This document shows, one piece after another, positions 44,693-55,515 of a DNA stretch of 64,000 nucleotides. The notes under the pieces were generated by a model. It was not told the DNA's origin, did no database searches, and saw only the letters and a list, made by a program, of their open reading frames with translations. The stretch's first letter is position 1. The number at the start of each line of letters is the position of its first letter. A program made the translations under genes and the position numbers. Source of the stretch: Meconema thalassinum (Eukaryota > Arthropoda > Insecta > Orthoptera > Tettigoniidae); NCBI GenBank assembly GCA_946902985.2, contig OX336388.2, positions 125,899,894 to 125,963,893 on the forward strand, read 5' to 3'.

Positions 44693-44999
44693 TAGATCAG
44701 GTGCAGCCAGTCTTTACACGCTCGGCGTGCCAGCTATGCTGCTCCATACGCTGGCAGGCCGGTTTCTGCCTCTCTTGTCTGGGCTGCCTGCCCTAAGTGC
44801 CGGCGCGTCTGTCTGAGTCAAGTGGGGATCGCTGGTGTACCAGACGTAATGTAAACGAACGAACAAACTGTTCTTCCAATGTGTTGGTTGTCCGAAACAT
44901 CTACATTTTGTTCGCAAGTTTCTCCGCGTACCGATACTTGAAGATTATGTGCTTAGCATTAAATCATTTTGTTATTGTTGATTGATTTTGGGGCTTTGC
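44693..44999. other. No recognisable feature
   Basis: No coding or repeat assignment. Confidence 0.5.
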
Positions 45000-45335
45000 G
45001 ACATCCTGGACATGTAGCCCCATATACTTGGGTGTGTGAATAGAATTTGTCTGATAACCTGTGTAATTGTGTGTGTATTTATAATCCAGATGTGGACTAG
45101 GAAGGAGGCAGCCGTGGCCTTAATTTAGGAGCCATCCTGGCATTTGCCTGGAGTAGAAGTGGGAAACCACGGAAAACACTTTCAAGATGGCTGAGATGGG
45201 AATCGAACCCACCTCTTCTCAGTTTTGCCTGATGAGGCTGAGTGTACCCAGTTCCAGACCCCAGACCAGAATTAACCCGGACCTCTGGGGAAACAGCCAA
45301 GAATGCTAGCCGCTACACCACGAGGTGGTGGGACT
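45000..45335 (-). repeat. SINE-B, near full length
   Basis: The minus strand starts with CGTGGTGTAGCGGCTAGCAT. The body holds the core (plus strand GTGGGAAACCACGGAAAACA) and the 3' part is shared with SINE-A (TGTAGCCCCATATACTTGGG, TCTGATAACCTGTG). Confidence 0.88.
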
Positions 45336-45455
45336 CATTTAAGACAATGCAATTTTGGTCACATTTTTATTTTCCTTGTTTCCAATTTGTTTTCATATTT
45401 ACAATATGCTCAGTGTTCGTACGATTGTTTGTGAGACAATCAAACGGAGGCTGTT

Positions 45456-46137
45456 CAGGGCTTCCATCCACTCACTCGTCCAAAAATAGTGAAATAGTGA
45501 GTGGTTTTATTTCGAAAAAGTTAAAAGAAAGGCGAGTTTTTGTATGAAAAAGTGAGTAAATAGTGAGTAAATTCATAGCATTATTCGCATTTATGGCCAT
45601 ATATCTGGTTCATAATTTTAACTTTTGTTGATATCTGTAGGCACAATTAGGGGAGGGGGGTCTTGGGTGGCTAAGCTCCCCAAAACAAACCATAGCCCCC
45701 AAAAAATGTTACAAAACTGTATTGAAATAGACAAAATTTTTAAGAATGTGTATCTGAAAAACAAATTAGCCCCCCCAAAAATGCCAACCAAATTGCGCCT
45801 ATGTTAATAATATCTCCGAGTTCTGTTTGTGATTTTTTCGTCGATCAATGCACAGCACTGGCTGTGGTATTGCAACTTGGAAGCTTTTCATGTTTTCTGG
45901 CCGCCTGGCTCCCTGCCGGCACCGGTGGCAGAAAAACGAACTTCCTATTCATGGGTATATTTTGGGTCATTTCTAACAATCTGATTGTGCATGAGACCAT
46001 TTTTAACGCAGAATGTGACCAGTTTTGAAAAAAAATAAAAATGAGAATAGTGAGTAATTTTATCAAATAGTGAGAAAAGTGAGGCTGCTTTGAAAATAGT
46101 GAATAATAGTGAGAAATGTGAGTCGCTGGAAGCCCTG
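45456..46137. mobile_element. hAT MITE with 8-bp duplication
   Basis: CAGGGCTTCCATCCACTCAC at the left and, inverted, CAGGGCTTCCAGCGACTCAC at the right. Flanks AGGCTGTT (45448-45455) and AGGCGGTT (46138-46145) match at 7 of 8 positions, a hAT-type target duplication. The subterminal regions are rich in TAGTGAG repeats. 682 bp; no transposase. Confidence 0.88.
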
Positions 46138-46208
46138 AGGCGGTTTTGCTGGTTATCGTCGGACATCAGAGTGTGATGCCGTGATTTTGTTAGTTTCAAA
46201 GCAGAGAT

Positions 46209-46387
46209 GAACAATTGAATGTGTCCCCACCATAACGTTGCAAGGGCCAATTTTCTTTTTTTCTCGGGAGATGCCACTAGATGTTTCTTATCCATTTCTC
46301 CCATCATCTAGTAGCATCTCCCGGGGGAACAAAATAATAAATAAATTGGTGCTTGCAACGTTATGGTGGGGACACATTCAATTGTTC
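46209..46387. mobile_element. 179-bp palindromic MITE
   Basis: GAACAATTGAATGTGTCCCC at the left is mirrored exactly at 46387 for over 40 bp, and the arms continue with TCTCGGGAGATGCCACTAGA against its counterpart. The whole unit folds into one hairpin. No flanking duplication is clear. Confidence 0.85.
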
Positions 46388-47448
46388 CCACTCTTTCTTA
46401 AAAAAAAGTCGCACTTCCACTCCTTTTTTTTTGGTGCTAGACACTGCACCACGACCGTTTGACCTTCGAGACAGAGATGGCAATACAGGAGGGAGTAAGA
46501 CGGGAAAGCAAGAGAGAGACAGACAAATGCATCAAGTTGTGCATTAAGGAACCAACCACCATCAAGATGGAACTGAGATATTGAGGCTGAAAGTTAACCT
46601 TTGATATTTAATTCCTATTACACGTATGAAATCTGAGAGGAGGATATATTTTACTTTATTACAGGTCTGACGTTTGTTTTTGGCCAGTGCTTCCTTGTCA
46701 CATAGAACTCTCCGGCCAGCTAGGATACCTTCTTATTGTGAGCATGCGCATTAATAACTGCATGCACGCACGCATGCTCAGAAGGAAGGAAGGAGGTTGA
46801 ACATTTAGCACAGTGGATGCGCGGATATCATGGCCACCGGCTGAAAATAAACGTTAGACCTATTCTACTCACTATGCCTTTCTGAGCGGGATCAGTTGCT
46901 AATCACGTGAATAATGGGGTCTGAATCTTCCAGGGTATTTTTATATCAATGTGTGCCTGCTCTTCTTAACTGTATAGAACACTATTTGACTTTTAAAAAA
47001 CTTATTCATTGAGGTACAGATAAAATCCAATTAGATAAAAAAAAAAAAAAAAAAAACAGCACTAGAAACCATCAGATGCAAGGCACTTGGTTCTGTAATA
47101 CTGTACGTTTTCTACAATCTGCAATACAGAGGAAGCAATTTTTTAACAATTAAAATATTTATTCCCTGCCTGAAGTCCATAATATTGCTGGTCAGATAGT
47201 TCAATATTTCCTCCACAAGATGGTACTGTAGTTATTTATAACCCAATTTCTGTAAAACTGGCACTTGGCTCCTTTATGCATAACATGGTCTATATAGTCT
47301 TCCCCCACCATCACTGCAAGGCTGTCTATGCCAGAAGCTGTATGGCCACCTCTGAGTTAGATGTTATGCCCCTTAAAACCACAATTAGTAAAATCAACTT
47401 GCTTCTGGCAATTTAGGACAAGGTATAATGTAAAAGAAATATCGTAAG
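46388..47448. other. No gene; hairpin and A-run
   Basis: A small inverted repeat pairs GAGCATGCGC (46739-46748) with GCATGCTC near 46774-46781, extended by CCTTCTT/AAGGAAGG. A run of A lies at about 47038-47056. The LINE/SINE tail core TTATGCCCCTTAAAACCACA is near 47363. Confidence 0.5.
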
Positions 47449-47450
47449 TA

Positions 47451-48475
47451 CAAGGGCTGTTTTTATTTTATTTTAATTAACCGAACATTTTATTTTGAAA
47501 CCACATTTATTTTTAGGTTTTACATACCTTCCGCTATTTTTCTGATTAATTGCCTTGTTTATCTAAGCACTTGTCATACCTTAAAACTAAGTTCTGAAAT
47601 CCCTCTGCATAAAAGTTTGCCGCCTGCTCTGACAACCAAGAATTCACCCTTGAGGAAAATCCATTGATAGAGTGGTTATTTTGAATCTTCGGTCCTCGTG
47701 AAGTTTCGTGTCAATTGCAGTCACCAAGTCATCTTTTTTTTTTTTTTTTTTTTTTTTTTTGTCGTGTGGCCTCTTCAGAGGCCGAGTGCAGGTCTTTCTA
47801 TTCGACGCCCGTGGACGACCTGCGCGTCGGGATGGAATGGATGAAGATGAATGAAACTGGGCAAGGATGTGGAAGGAATCGACCGTGGCCTATCAGAAGG
47901 TACCGTCCCAGCATTTGCCTGGTGTTGAAAATGGGAAACCACGGAAAACCATTTCAAGGACGGCCGACGGTGGGGCTCGAACCCACGCGTCTACCGAGCC
48001 AGCAGAGAGCTTGGTCCCATGACCTAACACTGCGCTTTAGCCAGCTGAGCCACTGCTGTCGGTACCAAGTCATCTGCGATCACAGACCTGATCGTTCATC
48101 GTCATGAACATTTTCACGGCCACTTTTGAACTCGCACTTTACCTTCCGTCATTGCATTATCACCATACATCTCACAAACCTGACGATGAATGTCTGCAGC
48201 CGACATGTATTGAAAAGACGGAGATTATTAATAGTTGTATTAATGTTTCTTGCACTCAAAAAACGTATCACAGATTGTACCTCACACGCGGCAGGCGAAT
48301 CAATAATCTTGAACATTGTAAAGATGCACAGTTCAGCGTACAGGTTAGCTCCACAGCTGTAACTGACGCCTGCTTGTTCGCAAAGGATGCCGGGAGGTAG
48401 CGTGCACGCTTGTTGCAGCGTGTGCACTAACTACGGGCTTAAAAAAAACGGCCCTTACTTAAAAATCAGCCCTTG
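47451..48475 (-). mobile_element. Mariner deletion derivative split by SINE
   Basis: The ends CAAGGGCTGTTTTTATTTTA and, inverted, CAAGGGCTGATTTTTAAGT are flanked by TA on both sides. On the minus strand, remnants of the N-terminal HTH region read IHRQVCEMYGDNAMTEGKVR then RFKITTLSMDFPQG. These join directly to the extreme C-terminus WLSEQAANFYAEGFQNLVLR, YDKCLDKQGN, stop. The catalytic core is missing, so the ends were fused by an internal deletion. Without the SINE it is about 685 bp, similar to the 669-bp derivative at 4390. Confidence 0.87.
47735..48063 (-). repeat. SINE-C with 12-bp target duplication
   Basis: The poly-T at 47735-47760 is the A tail. The body has the core GGGAAACCACGGAAAACC, and the head ends in CAGCTGAGCCACTGCTGTCG. 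It is flanked by ACCAAGTCATCT at 47723-47734 and 48064-48075. It inserted into the mariner derivative. Confidence 0.95.
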
Positions 48476-48489
48476 TAGAACTGCTCAGA

Positions 48490-49150
48490 AATGAAAGAGC
48501 CTTTCTCATATTCCTGTACTTCGTCTTCTCCTCTAGTTATGGTTTCTATGGGACCACGGGCAGCTCTGCCATTGTTTGGGTCTGCTTCCTTTTCTCCACC
48601 CAGACCCTCTTCATCCTGTCCTCTTTTCTGGTCTTCCCCATTGATGATTCTCAATACTTTTATGGTATCCTCCTCTGTCAGTCAGTTCTGGTATATCGGT
48701 TAGTGCATATTTATGTCTCCAGTTCTCTGTCCCTTCCACCTTGATTCCCATTTTAGTCCTGTCCTTCTGAAGTTCAACCACCCATATAGTTCCTGTTGTT
48801 CCTCCCTATTGTCTCCCATATAATTCTAGTCAATCTTCCCATATCCATCCTAATCACATGTCCAGCAAATTATGCTCTTTTCAGTCTTATTTCTTCTGAG
48901 ATAGTCCTCATATTTTTGTATAGTTCATTTCTTGATCTTCGTACCCATCTTTCACCTCCCCTTTTCGGTCCCAGTATTTTTCTCTATGGAACCATGCGCA
49001 GCTCTGTCATGGTTTGGGTCTGCTTCCTTTTCTCCCCCTAGAACCTCTGTTCTGTCCTGTTATAAATTCTCCGAGGTATTTGAACTTATCGATCCTCTGC
49101 ACAGTGCCTTCTGGAGTTTTCCAATTGCCGCTGGTGTTCAGAGTCTTTGT
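48490..49150 (-). pseudogene. LINE RT fragments
   Basis: The minus strand holds TVQRIDKFKYLGEFI (about 49060-49105, the RT 'F-x-YLG' block) and, further along, WVRRSRNELYKNMRTISEEI then RLKRA-FAGHVIRMDMGRLTR (about 48830-48945), the post-RT region. Between them and after them the segment GGEKEADPN(H/N)(D/G)RAA occurs twice (48990-49035 and 48548-48610), a local duplication. Stops and frame changes abound. Related in type to the LINE at 50468-51362. Confidence 0.65.
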
Positions 49151-49171
49151 CTTGTCATATTACTGTACTTA

Positions 49172-49400
49172 TTACCGGCTTCGATGGCGTAGTCGGTAGC
49201 ATGCTGAACTGCTGAGCCCAAGATAGCGGGTTCAAACCCGGCCGAAGTCGTCGGATTTTTTAATAGCGTTAAAAATCCTTCAGTATGCCTTCCTTGGGAG
49301 GGGAAGTAAAGCCGGCTGTCCCATGTGATAGATTTATGGCATGTTAAAGATCCTTCCACAGATTAAACTTGTGTGAAGCTAAATTTTTAAGTTAGATTTC
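49172..49400 (+). repeat. SINE-A, 5' half
   Basis: Head GGCGTAGTCGGTAGCATGCT and B box GGGTTCAAACCCGGCC. Similarity ends near 49400. Confidence 0.85.
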
Positions 49401-49675
49401 GTTGGAACGCTAATCAATAAAATAAATAATTAATGTGGGCACACAAAAATTTAAGAAAATCTGTGTTGGTCTAATTGTGTCTGTTAAATCTGAAGTCCGT
49501 TGATTCGAGGGGTTACTTACTGCTTGCTCTCATCAAGACAGAGCAATTTAATTCCCAGTCAATGTATGTGAGATTTTCGAAATGTAGTATCACATCCCAT
49601 GGTTCAAATTCCACAAAGAAATGGAGATCCCATGGATCACGAACGCGAGATTAACGGTCGCGTAAAACTACAAGC
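49401..49675. other. No recognisable feature
   Basis: AT-rich spacer between SINE copies. Confidence 0.5.
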
Positions 49676-50030
49676 TTCTTATGTTCTTTATCAGCATTCT
49701 TGGCTGTCACCCCAGAGGTTTGGGTTTGATTCCCAGCTCTGCCAAGAAATTTAATACTTGTTTGAGCCTCGTGAGGCAAAACACAGAAGAGATGGGTTCA
49801 ATTCCTACTTGAACCATCCTAGAAGTGGTTCTCTGTGGTTTCCCCACTGCTACTTCGTCAAATGCCGGGTTAGTATCTAAATTAAAGCTATGGCTGCCTC
49901 CTTCCCTGATCCTATTACAGTTACAAATATACACACTAATACAGCCTCTCAAGAACACAGGTTATCAGACAAATTTCACACCTATCCAAGTAGACGGTGC
50001 TACATAATAGAGATGTTGCATAGCCCCTTA
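49676..50030 (+). repeat. SINE-B
   Basis: It starts within the head (CAGCATTCTTGGCTGTCACC), B box GGGTTTGATTCCCAGC. The core is inverted relative to the plus strand (TCTGTGGTTTCCCCACTGCT). The 3' end GGTTATCAGACAAATTTCAC is shared with SINE-A. It ends near GCATAGCCCCTTA. Confidence 0.85.
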
Positions 50031-50044
50031 ATGAATTACGAGCT

Positions 50045-50427
50045 TGCGACGGTGGGTGAGTGGATATCGTGTCGGTCTACTCCAAGCTTGCAGGTTCGCT
50101 CCTGGCCATGGTAAGTGATTTTTGAAAGGCGGCAAAAATACGATACGCATGTCATACGTAGTTGGCATGTCAAAGAACCCATTTGAATTCAGTAGGCCGA
50201 GTTCATAATGGCAAAATTAATCTCGGGAGTTTCCGCCAACACAAAGCTCCTCATTTCTCTACTAGAATGCGCTATAGTGTTCAAGGAGCTTAGATATCTA
50301 ACATCTAACCTCCTTGACTTTCATAGTCAAGGAACAACGAAATTCGACATGAAAGCTACCCTCTGGGTGTAAAATAACAAAGCTTGCACCCGTCACCCGA
50401 GGCCATACGATATTATTATTATTTATT
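50045..50427 (+). repeat. SINE-E, second copy
   Basis: Collinear with 11591-11983; the head CGGTGGGTGAGTGGATATCG and (ATT)n tail are preserved. ATAGCCCCTTAAT before it (near 50021) and ATAGCCCTTAAT after it (near 50437) may be the target duplication with one indel. Confidence 0.88.
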
Positions 50428-50467
50428 TAATCGAATAGCCCTTAATAGAGCACGTTAAATCAATACA

Positions 50468-51362
50468 TCAAGTTTTGCTACATGATTTCTTCTTGGTCAC
50501 CCAAAATTGCTTCATTCTTTCAGATTGTTGTTGCCGGAGCTCCTCAATGTTGTGTGGCTGTTTCCTGCTTCTCTCTAGTTTCTCCTTGAAGGTGACTGTT
50601 TTAATTTTGTTCCGAAAGAGTTGTCTATTAGGTATGTCTTCAATTTGTATATTGTCCTCTTTAAGGTCATTCAAGGTCTGTTGAAACCAAGCTGGCTGTA
50701 TCTTAAGTTTCATAATTTTATTGAAAATTTTCTTTGTCAATCTGTCATCATTCATTCTTTGTAAATGTCCAAAAATGGATAAGCTTCTTCGCATGGTATG
50801 TAGCATGTTTTCTACATGCTCATAAATTTCAACATTTGGTCTAGGTCTGTTGTAATCTGCTCCTACCTTTCTAGGGCCAAGTATACTTCTAATTATTTTC
50901 CTTTCCATGACCATGATTTTGTTAATTTTGCCTTTATTCATTAATTTGAGCATTTCAGATCCATATAAGGCCTCTGGTTTCACAACAGTATTATAATGTT
51001 TAATTTTAATAGAATTAGGTAATGCTTTTTTTCTTATAAATGTTCCTGGTGAGCTGGAAAGCTATATTCATTTTCTTTGTTCTAACTGTTAGGCTGCTTT
51101 TCTCGTTATTATTTATTGTAAACCATTCACCGAGATATGTGAAAGAATTCACTCTTTTGATTTCGTTTTGTTGAATACATAATTTATCAGGACTGTTTTT
51201 GACATTGGATATAAATTCTGTCTTTGTGAAGGAAATTTGTAGACCTATTTTATTTGCTTGTTGTATTGAATTATCAATTTGTATTTTGGCATTTTCCGGT
51301 GTATCAGTAATTAGGGCAATGTCATCAGCAAAAGCCAAACAACTTATTCTAGTAATTATTTG
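50468..51362 (-). pseudogene. LINE RT C-terminal half
   Basis: From 51362 downward the minus strand encodes RISCLAFADDIALITDTPEN, with FADD the RT catalytic motif, then FTKTEFISN, VNSFTYLGEWF, and after a frameshift near 51030 KPEALYGSEMLKLMNKGKIN, ERKIIRSILGPRKVGADYNR and LSIFGHLQRMNDDRLTKKIF, ending at 50468 (stop). These are RT palm, thumb and post-RT blocks of a non-LTR element. The 5' part is lost where a TA-inserting MITE begins at 51365. The first residues of the longest frame (MFIGVHIDNE) come from that MITE, not the LINE. Confidence 0.82.
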
Positions 51363-51507
51363 TACAGTCTCATTATCTATGTGCACCCCGATAAACACGG
51401 CAAGCTAAGCCGGCTTTGCCTGGCGCAGATCGCGTGCGTACCCGGTTCAGCCAGTGATTGGCGCGCACTTTTACCAAACATGTTCAATAATGTGTACTTA
51501 ACAGTGC

Positions 51508-51702
51508 TCATAGCCGATGCTGAAAATGTTCTCCCTCTCTTGTAATCCACACCTGACATCTTCTGATGAATGACTGGATAACAATTTCTTCTAATTTTTG
51601 TTCTGTAAGAACACAGTACTGTCTGTTAACTCTTTTATTACTTATGGAGCCTGTTTTCTTGAATCGTTCAGCGAGCCTCCTAATTGTACTGGCAATAGGC
51701 AC
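51508..51702 (-). pseudogene. Transposase HTH remnant in MITE
   Basis: The minus strand reads MPIASTIRRLAERFKKTGSI then SNKRVNR. The block TIRRL-x-x-RFK-x-TGSI is a helix-turn-helix linker seen at the N-terminus of a family of arthropod Tc1/mariner-type transposases (DUF4817-like; assignment from memory). The same block, one frame broken, is in the sister MITE at about 57940-58000. It implies that these MITEs arose by deletion from such a transposon. Confidence 0.55.
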
Positions 51703-51785
51703 AGGTCTTTCTGGAAACTTGGTTGTAAATTTTCATGTACGAATTATGGTTATGAACATGTTTGCGTAATGTGAATTGGTGTCTA

Positions 51786-52703
51786 TCCAGCATCCAGCGT
51801 TTAGAAAAGACTGTGGGTCTTATGGGCTTTTACTTTTAACGGAAACCTCCCCTACACTGGTTTGGTTACCTCACCTTTTATCATGAAGGAACTCTGAACA
51901 TGTATATTTTTCGTCATAATTGCTTCCTAGAATTATCTGCCAATTGATTACCTTTGTTATTGCATTCACGTATCGTTTATATTACGTCTTAGTAATTTAA
52001 ACATTTTCAAGGTTAGCACGCTGGAAAGAACAGCCTCGTCCTGTGCTGCATGCTCGCCCGGAGTGGAACACGTGCTCAGTTCCGCCGGCAACATAAGTTC
52101 TGAAGCACTATCCGTCATTGGTGTTATTGTTGCGTGTTTGTTTTATTTTCTGTTCGATCTAATCAGGGCTGCCGACAGTGGGGTTCGAACCCACTATCTT
52201 CCGAATGCAAGCTCACAGCTGCTCGCCCCCAACCCCATGGCTAACTCACTACAATATTACAAATATTAATCTAAACAAAACAACAAGAATAGAATTGAAA
52301 GAAACTAAATTATAGCCTAACTAATAACAGAAAAGGTGATGATCAACAATATTGCTGACGTAAAAATTGTTAATCGTCAGCATACATCCGAGAAGGAAAA
52401 AGGGTTGTGCTCTCGACATCTGTAAATCAGTAATGCGTCATATCACAACGAAATGAATGTCGTTATTGGTTATCTTCGCGTATCCTTAATACTGGTCCAA
52501 TCCGTTAACAACTGCAAAACTGCTCCTTCCTGGGCGTGTTCTATTTCAGGTAGCTGCTGGGGTTGTATTTTCTCGCTAACTTTTGAAAGCGCAGTACTCG
52601 AAGCGGGTGAACATAACGTATGACGTCAGCGCTACCTCTGCGTAGAGTTAGCAACACTGTCGCCATAAGGCTCCACAGTCTTTTCTAAACGCTGGATGCT
52701 CTA
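51786..52703. mobile_element. Nested element, AGCATCCAGCG ends
   Basis: AGCATCCAGCGTTTAGAAAA near the left end and its inverse near the right end; the similarity extends through GACTGTGG. The sister MITE supplies the empty site GTGTCTAGGCATG (58070), showing that a TA was duplicated (51784-51785, 52704-52705). 918 bp, no coding capacity. It contains a SINE-C-like scrap. Confidence 0.87.
52167..52255 (-). repeat. tRNA-like SINE scrap
   Basis: CTGCCGACAGTGGGGTTCGA then ACCCACTATCTTCCGAATGC is the inverted B-box region of a SINE-C-like head. Only about 90 bp. Confidence 0.6.
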
Positions 52704-52936
52704 TAGGCATGACCAACAATCACAGTAATCACAATACTGTACTCGCTAAGCGTGCAACACTAACGTCTAAGCTTTGCAGATACACATCCATATGAATGAC
52801 AAAACAAGTGTGAACTAACGATATGAGTCAGCAGAGCGTGCCAACCACCGGCTAACCCGTGTACGCGCGCGATCTGCATCAGTCAAAGCCGGCTTAGCTT
52901 GCCGTGTTTATCGCGGCGCACATAGATGATGACCCT

Positions 52937-55029
52937 TAGTAGTTAGTTATTGTTGTTTTAAGGGGCGGTCATCTGCCCCTCTTAACAAAGATTAAAGAAT
53001 GCAAATTTGGAATTGAATTTAAAATTTTGAGGTGGACACCTAAATTTAAAAAGACCAAAAATTAATAAAACAAAAATTTAAATAAAAATAAAAATTATAA
53101 AAATAAACAAAATAAACAAAAATTACAGAAAAACAAAAAATTATCATTCAACGAACAATTCGTTGAGTCAATTTATACTGGAAAATTTAGATTGCTGGCC
53201 CTAACCCACTCTCACTTATAAAGCGGATAACGCGATCAGCAGCCACCGCGTCATCGGCTAATATAAGTTTGAGTGTCATCTGCAAACCAGGTTTCTTCGT
53301 AAGTCCACACACTCGGTTAATATGTGGGCCACGGTGAAAACGGCTCCCCAGGTACAAAGTGGGGGGTCTTCCCTTCTCATTAGGTGCAAGTGGGTGGATC
53401 TCGTATGACCTATCCTTAGCCTACACAAAATGACGGACTCTCTCCGTGACCGGAAAGAGCTCCGCCACATGCGAGTAGTTCCCTTGATCGCTCTCAGTTT
53501 ACTGGGCAGTGGGTCAGCTAGCCACTGACTCTCCCAAAATGCCAGGACTTGTAGGCGTAACTGAGAGCGAATATCTGTAGCAGGTACCTCCATTGGTCGA
53601 GGTGGTAGTGATACAGCCTCTTTTGCAGCTTGATCCGCTAACTCATTTCCCGCAATTCCCATATGGCTTGGAAGCCACAGAAAGATGATTCGAGTGTCAG
53701 CGTGGCACAGCCCGGCTAGTAGGTCGTGGATTCGCTGCACTAGGGGGTGTTGCGGGAAACATGTAGCAATTGACTGCAACGAACTCGACTTGGTACACAC
53801 GAGAAAGTGGATTCGTGCATCCTGTAGTGCAAACTGCAGAGCTTCATAGATGACAACGAGCTCCACAGTAAACACACTACAGGCCTCAGGCAGAGAGATC
53901 TTGGTACTTGCACCATCAATAACGTAAGCACAACCCACTTTCTCGTCCACCTTCGAACCATCCTTGTAGAGAATGCCAGCATCCGGAAATTGGTGAACTA
54001 TGCTGTGGAACTGCCTCCGATAAACGGAGGCATCCGTGTTCACCTTAGGACCTCGGTGCAGATCTAACCAAATTTCCGGACGCGGGACTTGCCACGGAGG
54101 CACCTCGCTAGGTGTCCGGATCATACAGGGACCTACAGCCACTCCTATTTCAGTACACGAGCTATCAAGTCTAATACCAACTGGCCGAGTGGTACGAGGC
54201 TGGTTGGCGTACACCTGGTGGTTTTGGGTACCGAAGAGAGAGTGATAGGTCGGGTGTTGCGGCATTCGACGTACATTGGCAGCATATGCTAAAAGCATAT
54301 GTTGACGTCTATAACTAGAGGTGGAACACCCGATTCTGCGAGTAGGCTGGGTATCGGGCTGGTCCGGAAGGCACCGGTAGCCAGCCTAACGCCACTATGG
54401 TGGATACTGTCCAGCATTTTCAAGGTTGCCGGCCTTGCTGAACCATATGCCGCAGAACCATGGTCTAGCCAGGGCAGGACGAGGGCTTGGTAGAACCGTA
54501 GCAGCACCGCACGGTCAGCCCTCCAGGTAGTGCCACTAATAAACTTGAGCATGTTTAGTTTCCTGAGATGCCGTTTTTAGTTGTTGTATATGGTGTTGCC
54601 ACGTTAATTTGCTGTCAAAATGGAGCCCCAGGAAGCAATAAGTGTCAACCACCGGCAAAACAGCATCCCTTAGATGTAGTTCAGGGTGTAAATGTAGCCT
54701 CGGGAGCCGACAAAAATAGACGACGGAGGTTTTCGCTGCTGAAAAACGAAAACCCCGGTCGTGAGCCCACCTGCCGACCCGGTTGATAGCTAGCTGCAAT
54801 TGTCGTTTCACGACTGTCATACTTCCACAGCTAAATCGTCTACATACAGCGATGGAACTACCGCGGACCCGGCGGCGGTAACAATGCCATTTATGTCTAT
54901 CGCGAACAAGGTGACAGTCAGAACAGAACCCTGAGGAACTCCATTTTCTTGAGTATAGTATTGCGATAATGTCCTACCGACCCTGGACGGACATGAAGTC
55001 CCCACTTGTGAAGGGTGGAAAGGATCCCG
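52937..55029 (-). pseudogene. I-like LINE: RT, RNase H, 3' end
   Basis: A 5'-truncated LINE with target duplication TAGAT(G/A)ATGACCCT at 52923-52936 and 55030-55043. The RT end reads NGVPQGSVLTVTLFAIDING and SLYVDDLAVEV (54817-54950), then YCFLGLHFDSKLTWQHHI. At 53276-54298 comes an RNase H domain: ILYKDGSKVDEKVGCAYVID, TVELVVIYEALQFA, LWLPSHMGIAGNELADQAAK. In the TDS motif the third acidic residue is replaced (CTKSS here; CTDSLSS in the copy at 61064-61297). A C-terminal Cys/His segment and an AT-rich 3' UTR follow. Three frameshifts; inactive. Confidence 0.88.
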
Positions 55030-55046
55030 TAGATAATGACCCTGTA

Positions 55047-55165
55047 GGATCTGTCAATTACAAAACTGTTGTCAGCCCACAGTCTTCGTACACCACAGAG
55101 ACTCTCCTGATGAACAGGATGAGGGACGATCTGGAGAAGGTTGAAGGACGTATCCTTAGGAAAAT
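55047..55165 (+). pseudogene. LINE RT tail, left part
   Basis: SYTTETLLMNRMRDDLEKVE then GRILRKI (to 55165) is the end of a non-LTR RT on the plus strand. The frame resumes after the fold-back insertion at 59944 with ILRKMYGPRLFPDGNYRLKP. Confidence 0.6.
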
Positions 55166-55297
55166 TGTCTTTTGCTGCTTTTCAGTCGGTCAACATGATT
55201 GTGCCCAATGAATTGGGCGGGGTACAAGTTATAAATATGTAAACACACTCCTGCAAAAAATTAAATGTATTAGTTATCACACTTAAACGGACAATTT

Positions 55298-55339
55298 AGG
55301 ATGGACAATTCGACCCTCAAGTGGCCATCATCAGATCCT
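55298..55339 (-). ncRNA. Hammerhead-like motif, left arm
   Basis: On the minus strand: AGGAT, CTGATGA, then GGCC...GGTC (stem II with one G-U), GAA, TTGTCC, ATCCT. Stem I pairs AGGAT with ATCCT exactly and the CUGAUGA core is perfect. The part between GAA and stem I is shorter than the minimal stem III consensus (ACUAGUC). It may therefore be weak or inactive. Confidence 0.45.
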
Positions 55340-55515
55340 GATCACTGTCTTAAGGTTAATTTTCAATATTGTAAATTCACTACTGTGGTTCAATAGCACA
55401 TCGTTAGATGATTATAGTATAATGTTTGATTCGCAGTTCGAATCTCGTTATACGTTAGGTTTGTTTTGTGTTCAAGGTTTTGTGAATTACATGAGTAACG
55501 GTGAACAGTGAAGTC

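Larger units (their letters stand above)
51365..55044. mobile_element. TA-inserting MITE family, long copy
   Basis: CAGTCTCATTATCTATGTGC at the left and the inverted CAGGGTCAT(C/T)ATCTA at the right; TA flanks both (51363-51364 and 55045-55046). Arms share ACACGGCAAGCTAAGCCGGC. Without insertions it is about 650 bp, like its sister at 57684-58307. It carries two later insertions, 51786-52703 and the LINE at 52937-55029. Confidence 0.87.
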
